Assembly (NCBI GenBank): GCA_030063045.1
Contig: JAQSEB010000187.1
Coordinates: forward strand, 248,001 to 312,000
From: Pratylenchus scribneri
Taxonomy: Eukaryota; Nematoda; Chromadorea; Rhabditida; Pratylenchidae
Reading direction: 5' to 3'
DNA length: 64,000 nucleotides
Position 1 is the stretch's first letter; each line of letters begins with the position of its first letter. Positions 1 to 13,600 of this stretch are shown piece by piece. Made by a program: the position numbers and the translations under genes. The notes beneath the pieces were generated by a model. It saw only the letters and a program-made list of their open reading frames with translations, was not told the origin of the DNA and did no database searches.

Positions 1-360
1 ATAATTTAATTAAAAATATAATAATTTAATTAAAAATATAATAAATTAATTAAAAATATAATAATTTAATTAAAAATATAATAATTTAATTAAAAATATA
101 ATAAATTAATTAAAAATATAATAATTTAATTAAAAATATAATAATTTAATTAAAAATATAATAAATTAATTAAAAATATAATAATTTAATTAAAAATATA
201 ATAATTTAATTAAAAATATAATAATTTAATTAAAAATATAATAAATTAATTAAAAATATAATAATTTAATTAAAAATATAATAATTTAATTAAAAAAAAA
301 TATAATAATTTAATTAAAAATATAATAAATTAATTAAAAATATAATAAATTAATTAAAAA
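1..360. repeat. AT-rich tandem repeat, about 20-bp unit
   Basis: The window opens inside a satellite of a 20-bp unit, ataatttaattaaaaatata, with a frequent variant in which the sixth base is a. About 17 copies are visible. It decays after about 360 into AT-rich unique sequence. The left edge lies outside the window, so the full array length is unknown. It has no coding content. Confidence 0.95.
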
Positions 361-3300
361 TTTACAAATTTAATCAAAACTTTACAAAAACTAATCAAAA
401 ATTTACAAAAATTATTCCAAAATTTTCGAGATTTTATAAAAAATTTCGAAATTTTATCAAAAATTTTTAAAAATTACAAATTAATCAAAATATTATCAAA
501 ACTTTTGTCATCAAGATTTTTGAATTATTTTCATAGCATCTGCCAAGTCGTAGAAATACTCAAAATGAATGTTTAATTGCAAAAAAATAAAAAGGAGATC
601 ATCAAGAAAAAATAAAAACCAGGTGGTCTTTGGTTGTTCATTTGCCATTTTATTTGGTCAAGCTCGATGATAACTTTTTGGTGGTAATTCAATAATGCTG
701 CTGCCCTGCTTGTTGCTGGCGGCATCCCCTCTTTTCCCGTGTGCTTTTGCCCTCAATTTTTGGCCATTAACCCCGCCAGGAGCCAAAATAAGTTCGATGG
801 GAGCCGCCACAGGGGCACTTCACTTCAATTTCCAGGGGCACCGTGTGGATGGACAAACATAAAATGGAGAGGGGAGGGAAAGGGGTGGATGAAGTGGACC
901 GATGGAATTGAATGAAGAAGGGGCACGAAAATGTGGAATTGGATGACCAAAAATGAATTTCAGGGGAATTCATTGTTTCAACCACCACCATCTCTTCCCT
1001 TTTATTTTTGTACCAAAAAAACTGATGAGAGCCGAAAAGGCTAATCACTTTTTTGACAACCTTTTCATGTCAAATTGTACTTCAAAAAGGGTACAAAAAT
1101 TCCCACCTATTTCTTTTATTATTTTAAATGTTTATCCCACCCTATTCTTTGTGGATTACTTCCCCTTTCCTCCTCAATTGTATATATTTTTCTGCGCAGT
1201 CAATTTTTTTCCTTCAGACACTGATCCTAATCCCTTCCTTCCCGGCTTCTTCCCCCTTTCCAAATCCTCCAAGTCCACGTCCTTCCTTCGCCCATCCAAT
1301 CTTTGCCTATTCACAATCCCTCAATTCCATTGTTTTGTCCCTTTCTGGTGCACATCCTCCAAATGTCGCCTCTTCCCATCCATTCGGACTTGTCCTCCCA
1401 AATCCCTCGGCTTTTCCCTCAATTTTCCCCAACCAAAATCCCCCATCATCACCGCACATTGCCCCCATATTCCGCCCATTTTCTTCAATGGTTTGAAAAA
1501 ATAAACAAAAAAGAATAACCCTTTCGTCAATATTTCGCCCCAATCCAAATGGCTTCTTGAACAAATATAATATTTTTTACAATTTATTTTGTTTGGTGCC
1601 GCTTTCACCCCAAGGCAACAATGTTGGTGCCCTTTTCATCCAATTCCCCCTCTCTTTTTTTATTCATTTCCATTCCGACTTCTTATTCTTCTTTTCAATT
1701 CTTCTAATCCTCCTCCACCAATGGCCCCCGGCTCATTCCCCTTTGCCACTTTTTTTGTTGCTTCCAATTTTTTACGCCTTTTCTGCGTTTTGGTTCGCCG
1801 CCTTCCTCCCGCCTCCTTTTGCCCCCGTGCTTCATTGTGTTCGTTCCCCGGAAAGATTTAATTTAAAGGCCAAAAGCTGCTGATGAGAGAAATGGGCCAA
1901 TTTGTGAAAAATACATTGACATAAAAATTGCAAACAGGCAATGTACCAAAAATGGCATAAAATATTAGCTAAAAGCTACCTTTCAATGGCCAATGAGTGC
2001 AACATTAATTCCTCCATTTTAAAATGAAATTACCTAAATTTATTCATTAATTTATTTGCCATTAATACTAATTGCCAATTCCCAGTTTAATTAATTTCCC
2101 GATTTTAATTGGATCCCCGGGGAAAAGCGAATAGAGGCCGGAATTGAATACGTAAATCTGCCCTTTGTGTCCGGTCATCTAAAATTATTGTTCCTTTTTC
2201 CTTTTTAATTATAAATTTTTCTATAGGATACGGAAGGAATTAAATTTTAATCTGAACTCCCGATTAGCGCCAGCTGCCCCAAATCAACCAATTGTGGCCA
2301 AATGGACAAGAAAATGAAATCCACTTTCCTTTTTCAAAAATGGTCCTATCCCTCAAAGAATGTGTTCACTTGCACTATTCGCACAATTTAGTGACAGATG
2401 GGGAGAATGGGGGGAGGGGGGGATGAATGATTAAATCCCTCGACCAAATCCCTTTATTTGTGCCAATTTGCCAATGGGAAATACGCGCGCAATTCCCCTT
2501 CTCCGTTTTTCATCCATTTTACCCTTTAAATTTATGGACATTTATGTGCCAGCCAAGCCTATAAAATGTGCCGCTCTATTTTTTCTTTGAAAATTAATCT
2601 TATTTCAATGGCATATTTGGACATCTTTATGCCATTTTTTGCTGTCCAAATTTGTGCCAATGACTTTTATTATGGTTTTGAACTAAAATCATTCATTTGG
2701 CCTAACCCAATTTTTGCAATTTCCAATAGGAACGGCTAATATACATTTGTGAAAAATTATAAAGTAGACGAAAAATGATTGGCATTGACACTGAATTTTA
2801 CATTCTTTTGGATTTGTTGCTCCCCTTCTCGGTCATTCAATGACAAATTTGTCTTCCCTCAAACCCAATTCACTCCTCCTTTCTGCTTTGTTTGCTTTTT
2901 GAGTGGACAAAAATGCAACAAAGGCCAATGGCCAGATGGATGAATGGCCTTTGGTTGGCCAGAAGGGTTTCAAGTGGGAATGAGGGAGGATTAAACCGAA
3001 AAAAGGGTGGATGGATGATTTTTTGTGCGGAAAACAAGGCCGAGGATGGGAAGAGGAAATTGCCAATTCTTTTCAATCTCTTTTTTGTGCAATGGCCAAA
3101 TAAATACTTGTTGCTATAAATTGAGGGCACATTTTGGGGCATTGATGATTGACTTTGAGTATTTATTTGTGGTCATCAGACTCTTTCCCACCCAAAATGT
3201 TTTGTGGCCTTTGACCATTTTTAATGTGGTTTCGCACTTTAAAATTACTTGAATATTTTTAGGCTTTTCTTATTAATTAACAAATAAAAAGGAATTATTG

Positions 3301-4658
3301 CCACCTTGAATAATTAGTATTTTCTCATATTTTATGTATCCCATTTTGCTGTTCAATATCTCCCCATCTCCATTTGCCCCATCCATTACCCCACAATTCC
3401 CCATTAATTCAAATGCTCCTCCTTTTATAATTGGCCGCCTCCGCTTTCCTCCCCTCTCACAAAATTGCCTTGAACATTGGCAAAAATGTCGCCCCTCCCT
3501 TTTTATCCCATCCCATCTTTGTAAGCGGCGATTTGTCTTGCTTTCTGCCAATGCCCATCCTAAATCCCTCCATTTCAGTGGGCACAGCTGCCCAAAGGGG
3601 AAAAGGGGGCAGCAGAAGGAAAAAATTGGGGGGAAAAGAGGATAAATTATCGGCCTCGTTTGTTCCCTCAAAATCAGTAGCCGGAATAGAAGGGAATGGG
3701 GCCAAGGATGGGCCAAATGTAGCAAAGGGAAGGAAGGGGGGGGGGGGAGGATGGTCCACATTTGGCGCGCTGCTTTTCAGGGGAAGGAACGCCCTTTTTG
3801 GGAGGAAAGGGGCATTTGGCCCCGGAAGGACTGCGCTTTACCCCACTTCTTGCTTTCCTTTTGAGGGAAATCGAGAGGGGCCAATGATGTGCTCTCGGGG
3901 AGTCCATCTGCTTCTGATGGTCATTCATAAAGGGGCCACAAATGCCCAAAGAAGGCAAGTCGAAAGAAAAATCATCCAATGGCTTAAATGCTTAAAATTG
4001 TTAGGAAATTATTTAAAGAATAGCCCAATTACATCAAAAGATGGCAAATCCTTTCATTGTTTTCACTGGTCCAAATTTACCCAAAATGTCCAATTCCCTC
4101 ATTCATACCTAAATCTTTTTCCCCTTTCCCAAATCCCCCTCATCCATTCCTCCACCTCCAATTTTGAATCGGCCATTGCCCAAAAATCCCAAATCTAAAT
4201 CACCCCTCCAGTCTCCACGCATCATTCCCTCAACCAATAAATCCCTCCTCTTTCAAATCCATCTGGCTGATGGCGATTTGTACGCGTGAATTCCGGTTAT
4301 TGTTTTGTTTTGCCCAAAAACCCATTGTTTAATCCAACTTTTTATGGCATTTTTCCCAAAAACAATTCCATAATTATTATTCGTTGACCAATGAATATCA
4401 ATTTTTGGTCAATTTTTATTCAATTTTTCTTACTATGTTAAAAAATTTTCAGTATATTTCAGCAATTTACAATCAATTAAAACTATTAAAATAATGCCTT
4501 AAAATTGACTCTTCTAAAATTCATCAATTTTTCATTAAATTCATGGAGGTTCCATCAACATAATAGCCGCTGATCTCATCATCCAATTTCATTAACTTAT
4601 ATAGCTGTTTTCTCGCTTTCCAATTGAAAGCCAAACGGAAGCCCAAACTCTGTATAAA
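361..4658. other. Gene-free 5' flank of the contactin gene
   Basis: No convincing exon was found here. The + strand is pyrimidine-rich at about 1100-1850. Short G runs occur near 2410-2430 and 3737-3750. Open frames on either strand are low-complexity Pro/Phe/Ser strings without domains or plausible splice partners. Regulatory sequence for the downstream gene is expected here, but I could not identify a promoter. Confidence 0.6.
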
Positions 4659-7600
4659 ATGATTAAACAACGGTCATCTGAAGATGCCACTGAATTCATC
4701 AGGCAAAGGCGGCATTCAAATCATCGCTCCATCCCAACATCATCAACATTATTATTTTTATTGTTGTTTTGGATCAACGTTCCGCCGATAATTACCACTG
4801 CATCACCGCCACTCCCTTCCCAACGATTACGGCCCATCATTTTAGGTCAGTGAGCTCAATTCAAATTTACACGGAATAAACAAATTTGCATCAAAACACT
4901 CCAATAAATTTCGGGAAATCGATTTGGCATTTTATTATTTGAAATAATTCGGCTGAAGCTGAACAATTCAAATGAACAATTCCCTCCCAAAATTCATCCC
5001 ATCAGGGCAATAATAGGCCATTTCACTGGACAAATGTTCAATACCCCAATTCCCCTTTATCCGAGCTAATGGTCAACAAATCCCCGAGGGAAGTTCATTT
5101 ATACCCGCACAATTTCCCCTCCGGGGAAAATGTCAACACAGCTGCAAATGAGGGGGGGGGGGGAGGGGAAGAACCGCAAATTTTATATGTGGTTTTCCGC
5201 TTTGTTGGCCCAGCAATTTGGGGGTGAATTGGATAAATTGGGATGAGCATGAGGGGCACATTTCTGGTGCTGATGGACAGCAGCTGACCGCCCATTTGGC
5301 CCATCATTTTGTGGGACATCCATCCAACCCAATTATTTGACTGGGATACATCATTTGTTTTTGGCCCAATTTATTTATTAGTGTGGGGGGGGGGAAAGGA
5401 ACGGCGGAATGGACACATCCATTTGGCGCACCAATTAACTGAATAATGAAGAGGGCTGGAATGGAAATGGATGGACACGGCCAATTATGGGGGATTATTG
5501 GGGGATTGGATGGGTTTGGGATGGGGATTGATTTAATTGAAGGCAATTTTGGTTAACAAATTTGGGCCAAATAATAGAAAAGAAAATAGACTAATTGAAG
5601 CGGGAATGAATACTGTGGAAGGAGAAATGAAAAGGGAATTTATATTAGTGGAAATGATGAATGCCAGAGGGCAAGTAACTGCTCAACTTGGTGCTGCTTA
5701 TAATAACTCATCAAGTATTGAACTAATTTTGATAATTTTAGTATCAAATTAATGAGTAGACTCTTGGCTATCTTATAATTTTTATTTTATTTAAATTGGT
5801 TCAGAAATAAGCTATATGCCCTTAAAACATTTTAAACATCCATTACTGTGGATTAGCGAAATTCTCAGTGTTTTTTTGTCATAATTCCATCAATTCTGAA
5901 CCACTTTAAATCTAATGAATGATTAATGTTATTAGATAATCAACATCTTGTTCTTTAAATTGATATAAAAATTATCAAAATTGGTTCAATTCTTGATGAG
6001 TTATTATAAACGGCGTCAAATTGGCCCAGTACCAAGTTTGGGCTTATCCTCTATTAATACTATATTGTTAAATGTATGAATGTTTATTAGCATAATTTGA
6101 AATCAAAAAAGGAACATTTTAATGCCTAAAAATCTAGCAAATATTATTGGAATTATTGAAATAAAAATTTAAAATACTCTCATTAACCCATAAATTGAAT
6201 AAATTCCAAATAATTCCCATTTATTTTGTAGATGAAAGCAGATGTCCACTTGGCTGGAAAAGGGCAGGCGAAGAATGTGTTCAACTGCAATTTTCGCCAG
6301 CTCGTTTGGCACAAGCCGATTTAGATTGCCAAAGATTGGGTGCAAAATTGGTGGACATTTTGGACAAAGATGGCGAACCCCAAGCCCCACTGATTGAGGA
6401 CATTTCCGACATTCTTGAGGCAATTCCATTCAAAAAATTATAATTTTATTCATTTTAGGGCTAAAAAGTGGTTTAATTTTTGGCCATTATTCTGAAAAAA
6501 TTATTATTTTATTTCCCATTTAGGAGGCATTGAATGCAGGTGTCCCAGATCAAAGTTGGCTGATCGGTTCAGGCTCATTTGTGCCCGAATGGGACTCGGC
6601 CAGCGAAAGAGTTCGATTCCGCGCTGTGCCAAAGAGTGCCGAAAATGAAGTTTCACCGGCTTTGGGGTTGAGGAGGCGAAGAGGACATCATTTATTTGAA
6701 TTGTGAGTTTTCAATTAGGATGGCACAATTCTGCTGGACGGCATATCCAATATAGCCCATTGATAGAATATAATTTAATTTACGAAAAAAATGGCTCAGA
6801 AATTAATATTAGACCCACAAACTATATACTCAATCGATAGATCTAATCAGGTCACGTCGATTGATATATAATTTTCCATGGTTTGATCAAAAATTAAGGC
6901 TATTATAAACCATTTGAACCTCCTTTCCTTTCTTGGTTCAAAACTAATTTAAAATTGATCAGTCAAACATATAACCCTAATATTACCGACCGATGCGTCT
7001 CATTGTGATCTATAAATTTTGTAAATGTTTGGAGGTCTAAGTAAACACCCAAATCATTATAATCTTTTCGCCATTTTCAATAGCCTTTTTCGAAATTTTC
7101 AATGGTTTTTTGGCCAAATTAAAATTTCCTATTTAAATATGGCAAAAAAAACTCTCTAAAATTACATTTCCCACCAAAAAGGGTGCTTTTGTCCAATTCG
7201 AGTGCGCATCCTTTTGTGTGTGCCCTATCACCACTTTGGAGGCGAATTCGACTGTATCAACAATCATTGTTGCCTCGAGGTGCACCAAAATTGGAGGAGG
7301 AACCGCAGCAAGGATATTTCTATGACCCCACTTCAACGAATGATTCATTCCTGTCATTACCGTGTTCGGCTTCAGGAGATCCTCTGCCCACGATACGATG
7401 GTTTCGGAATGGCGGCGAAGAGGTGAAAAATCAAGGGAAATTGACAGAAATTGGCAATAGTTTTGTAGGGAACAAGTCCAATTAGCGCATTTAATGATAA
7501 TTCATTAATGACTTAATCAATTTTGATGATTTTTATATCAAATTAAAGAGCAGACTTTTGGCTATCTAATATTATTATATTTATTTAAATTGGTTAAGAA

Positions 7601-10600
7601 TTGATTAAGTTATGCCCAAAATATCACTGAAAAAGTTTGCTAATACATAGTAAAGAACATCTTAAAGGTTTTAAAGGCATAAGTTTAAAATTTCTGTACT
7701 AATTTAAAATAAAAATTAATATTACTAGATAGTATAAAGTCTGTTCTTTAATTTTATATTAAAATCATCAAATTTGGTTCCGTTCTTAATGCGTTATTAT
7801 AATAAACAGCACCAAGTAGGGTATCAAGTTGGAGCGTATTCAGTTTTATGAGCCTATCTATGAGACATTTCTATTGAATTTAACAATTTATCCACCAATT
7901 TTTTAGATTGATTTGACGGCTCCAAATTCACCGTTTATTGTTTCGGCCGGTGCCCTTTTGATTCCCTTGTCCAAACTTCCATCTTCCTCCTCTGCCTCTC
8001 CAGTCACTTTTCATTGTTTGGCCACAAATCCGTTGGGCACTGTTCGCAGCCAAATGGCCACTGTCCGCCCCGCATTCATTGAACCATTTCGAGAATCTCG
8101 TCTTGATGCTTTCCCCCTAATTTCGGGTGCTTCCAAAGGAGGCGGTGCTCGACTGGAGTGCAATGTGCCAAGGCATTTTCCAAGTTGGTTTAGAGAAAAT
8201 TAAGAAATGATTATTTCATTGATATGAAATATTGGAGTAAAAGATGGGGACAAAATGAATTTGAAAATTGGTCGAAAATTTGAGTGAATGATGTTCCTTC
8301 GCGAATTATTGTATTTTATGAGTGTTAGTTTGATTGAATGATGAAAAATTTGGTTGAATCAAATTAAATAGGCAAAAATTAATATTAAAATAAATAAAAA
8401 AAAATATATGATGAATAAACGACTAAATTATTGGATATTCTTATCCTAATAAGCCACGAGTTGAATTTATCATAAATTAAACACAAATATGAATGCATTT
8501 GAGTAAGCCTTAAAGAATTATGAAATTTTTAATAATTTTTATTTTGGATGTAAAAGTAAGCCTTAAAGAATAAAGCCATTAATATATGAACTACTATTTA
8601 ATATTTATTTCGAAGTAAATGAAGCAGTTGTTTTCAACTAATTTTCCATGCACAATGAATTGAATTCATCCATCCAAATAAATAAATTTCCTATTCATTT
8701 TCATTCATTAAATTCATCATTAAATTTGAATTCATTTTTACGATCCTTTTATTATTCTCCTTCAAACATTTTTCCTTATCAGAATTTTCCCATTCTCTTC
8801 ATAAATTTAAAGAAGCTGCCCAATTCCTTATCTTTTCCATTTTTTTCCAAATTCCCATTTTCCCTTTTTTCAAAAAGTGTAGAGCCAATTTCCAATTTGT
8901 GGCCCTTGGGGAGGGGGAAGGGAAAAAGCCGGAGGAAAAAGATGGGCCAAGGGTTGGTTGTTTGTGGCTTCTTGACAAATTTAATCTTGTTTCTTGTCCA
9001 TTTCATCCAGCATATGCCCTCTTCTGCATTTTTGCCGGACATTGTGTGTCCATGATGCCACCCTGCGGGGAATTGTCCAATTCCTTCATCCCCCCACAAT
9101 CCTCTTCATCCAATTTATGTGCCACAATCCTCTATACTTCCCCTCTTTTTTCCGGCCCAAAACCCCCATCCATGCCCATCATTTCCACTCCTCTTCATCC
9201 CATTTCCCATTCAATTCCATCCTCAAAGAGTCAATTCCCATTCACTCATTCAATTTTCTTGGAATTCTCACGCAATTTTACCAATTTCCACATTCTGAAT
9301 AAAATTTTCTTCAATTTGGCCAATTCAGCTTTTTCCGCTGCTGCTGTTTCTTCAGAATAATTACGGCTTAAACCTAGTTTACCCAACAAAACATCTTTTT
9401 GTACTCCATCTGGGCCTAAATCCTTGCTGTAAGATTCAGCCGCAAGCCTCCAACATTCCCAAAATTTTTCTATTCATTTATGGAGGGTATCAAATCTCAT
9501 TAGATAAATTGGATCATTTTCCTTTTGGGCTGACTATTTTCTCATTTTATTCAAGAAAAAATGGGCTGGCAATGGCATTGGCACCATTTTGCCTTCCAAT
9601 TTCCACCAATGTGCCGTTTTGAGTACATTAGGCTTCCATCAGAATGGAAAGGACCTCGGGGCGCATTAGTCTTTTGTTTAAGGGGCCTAAATGAATTCTG
9701 GAGGCCGCCAAATGAGAGAATTGGCGGTTGGCTTCAACCCAACCGAATTTGGCAGCTGCCACATTCCACAAAAGAAAATGGGCGCTAATGGAAATGGAAA
9801 GGGGGATCCGCGCCCCTCCTTTTCATCCTCCAGCGCTTTCTTTTACGGCCATTTCTTCCCAATTTCCTTTTATTGTTTTCCATCAGGCACTCATTCTTGG
9901 CAAAGGCCAATGCCATCATCATTCGCACTTCCCACCCAAAATGGCACCCATTTCCCTCCTTCAAATGTGTGTGAAGATTAGGGCCACCGTTGGCTTTCAA
10001 TGGGTATTCTCCTTCCACCCAAAAAGCTTCCTTCACATTCTCAAAAAGTGTCCATTCCCTTCTTCAAATCCGCATTCAATTACTCCTTAAAAGGTTTTTC
10101 CACTCCAAAAATTGGGTTAATTGACTTTCTTGACAACGGCGCAAAAAAAAAGGTATTCCATCAAATTCTCGACTCGATAATGGGGCCATCGGTTGACTGA
10201 TGACAGCCGGCCGATGGCTGCTGATGACCCACATTTTTTGAACACAACCAAAACCAACTGTGACCGATTTGAGTAGAACACTTCCCCTTCAACTTTCATA
10301 AATGCACTCAATCCATTCCCAATCCATCTTTTTTTTTGGGAAAGACGAGATTCTCGAGATAGCCGGCAGAATATCCTTTTTCCATTCGTTTTTGTTATTT
10401 AGCAGAAGAAAGCATCAACTTTTAGGAAAATGATTGATTAGGTGAATATTTTTCAGCACTTCTCATATATCCCATCTAATTATTCTATGGTAATGAGAAG
10501 TGAGCAAGGCATATGATTAAGAAAGTTTTTGAATATCCAGAATTTAGCTTAATCTGTTCAAATCCTTCAATCCATTTTCCTTCTTTCCACCCAATCAAGT

Positions 10601-13600
10601 TAATTTTTGATAGTCCATAAACCCTCCAATCGGTGGCCAATGGCCCCACCCAATTCCCCTAAATTTCACGTTGAATGCCTTTTGGCAATATCAATGGCAT
10701 GTGGCAGAAGGGAGAAAGGGGTAGAAGAAGGTAGACTAATCAGCTAAAACACCTGACTTGCCAATCAACGTTGGATGGGAATAAGGACGTAAAGTCATCT
10801 GTCACAAATGTTCCTCCACCCCTTTTGATTCGCCCATTCCCGTCACTATCTTCCTCATCAAGGAAGTTGGGGGAATCTTGATGAATGATGGAAAAACACA
10901 TTCCCAAAAAGATTGGCTAAAGAAAATTGCAAAAAATTGAAAGCCCTTTTAGATTTCTCATATTTCTTCTAGGAATTTCAGTATAAAAATTTGCATTTTC
11001 AGTAGAAATATTTGCCATTCGTTGGCAAATAAAAATTCTTTTTTTGAAAAATTTTTCCCTTTACTTCACTTTTTTGACTCACTCTCATTTCCCCAACCAC
11101 ATAAATTCTGCCACCCAATTCCCAACCAAATATTGCGCGCTAAAAGAATACAAAACGGTTGCACCCCCCCCCACCCCATCCCATTAAGTCATTGCGCCTT
11201 CCCCATCACAAATCATTTTGCCCCGCCAAAAACCAAACCGGTTCAAAAGAAGGAAGGGCCGCAATAATCAAACGCCCATTTCCTTCCATTTTTCCCTTCC
11301 TTCTTTCAAATCACAACCAATCGGCCCTTTTTCCCCTAGAGAGATAAGTCAATTTTGGTTTTGGTTGGGCGGCTGGCAGTAGAAGGGGAAGGGGAGGGTG
11401 GCAGCCACCAACGGCCAGTCTAAACGACGCGGAAGGAAACAATGCTGCTGTTTGTGATGTGCAATTCCTATTTTCATTCATTCATTCTTCCCCCTCAAAA
11501 ACCAATTCATCCATTAAATGATGGGACCATAAAAAATGGTAATTCCCTAATTCAATGTAAATTCAATGTAAATTCATGTTCAGTAAACATTTTCAATTTA
11601 TTACATTTCCATCGTTTTTTTCGATCATTTTATCATTATTTTTTCTCATAAATTGGTCGCCTCCATATTTTCAGAAATGTGATATTGCAAAATTGACTTC
11701 CACCGGACGAAGATCTCCAATCCCCCCTTCCATTTTCTGCAATTTTCACTCTCAAATTTGGCCTCCTCTTCATAATCTTCTCCATTTCTCCTTGGGTAAT
11801 TATTCCGACACGGCACGTGCACCAAAGCACCAAAAATTACACAAGAATGGCACCAAATTTGCACTGGGAATTGGCACTTTCACACATTTTACACATCAAA
11901 TAAGGCACAACGCACAAAAATGGCACAGAAAATGGCAATTTTGAGATGAAAATTAACAATAATGGCACAATTTTGCAGTACACCATCCAATGCACCGAAT
12001 GAAATTGACAATTTTGACACTCAGGATTATGCCAATTGATATTGAATGGACAGAAGAAAATTACGACCATAAAACAACGGCAAATTTGAAGGGAATGGGA
12101 AAGTGGAAGGAGGCATGGATCAGTGTGAAAGCCACTTTATTAGGTTGGAAACAGTAAATGATGAATCCACTGAAATCCCATTTAACAGTGAACGGAAGAA
12201 TGGGCACAAAATGATGATTGGCTGGTGAGCAGAATTCATGGAAGATGGATGCCGAAACAATCAAAAGCAACACAATGATTCCTTCCTATTATTTTCGTTG
12301 TTTTCTTTAAATTCATCTGGCCCATTCCATCCAAATTCTGGGCCACCAAAAATGTCATCATCCTTTCACACGGCACTCATTTAGCTTGCACTTTTCGCAC
12401 TCACTTTTACACCGTTCACTTCACATTCACTTTTTCTTGTCACAACATTGTTTGCACTAGTTTGGTCAATATTCACAAAATGTTGGCATCAATTCCGCAG
12501 TCAAAATCGCATCACAACACTCACAGCACAACAATCAAGCTTTTTGACACTTTTTCCACACAAATTCATATGCCATATAATTGCTTTATTTCGCGTTGTT
12601 TTCTGCCATTATTTTTGCACAGTGCCATTCCCAAATTCACCGCACAATATCCACCACATTCATCACCAATGCACATTGCACTTTTTGCACCGCATATTTT
12701 GAGCACAAAATGTGTTAATATGTTTTTGATGCCATTGTTTTATTTTCACCTCACTTTTGCACATTCACTCCACAAAATTCACCCAAAAATGCACTCACAT
12801 TTGCCCTCACAGCACATCCACATAAATCCCATTCCATTCACACTTTGCAATTTATCCACAATTTGCTCACATAAAAATTGGCACAAACACAACACAATCA
12901 ATCACCCACCAATCACTAAAATCACAACAAATTGCACATTGCACTCATCACTCAACTTTATAAATATATATATGGCGCTTATGGAGCACGTTTTAGCCGT
13001 TTAGCCTTGGATTTTTGCTTTAGTCCCTTTTCCCATTTTCCAATTCAATTTTCCTTTCACTAAAATTCAACTTTTTGCACTCCCATTCCCAACCTTCATT
13101 TCCACTTAAAAGCACAAAAATTGCACATAATAAATATTAAATTAAAATTGCACAATTCTTTCCTTTTCCCTTTTTCACTTTTTGCACTGCAATTCGGCAA
13201 TGACAAAGGACAAATTATTGTACATTTAAGGCTACAAAACCTTGAAAAAAAAACACTTTTAGCCACAGGCATCGATCAAAGTCTCCCCAGTAGCCAATTT
13301 TCTGTATTAGAAGAATTTCATTATTTTATGAATTAACGGATTTGTCCTTTGTCCATTTGATCGCCTATTTTCTCTTCAAATATTTTTGGTCGGAATGGGC
13401 AACATCATTAAATAAATGTGATCATGATCACCCATTCAAAATAATCATTCTTCCACACAAATTTATTATTCAACAAAACAAAACCAGTCAGCCTCCCTCT
13501 ATCATTTTCCGTGACAATAATAAAATAAAAAAGGCAATTTTTGTTTAATTGCTGACCGGCTCCTCTTCTGATAAAATGACATTTTATTATTCTCTTATTT

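Noticed and set aside
953..1504. 183-codon + strand frame rich in Pro, Phe and Ser
   Set aside because: Low-complexity translation of a pyrimidine-rich stretch, with overlapping alternative frames open at the same place.
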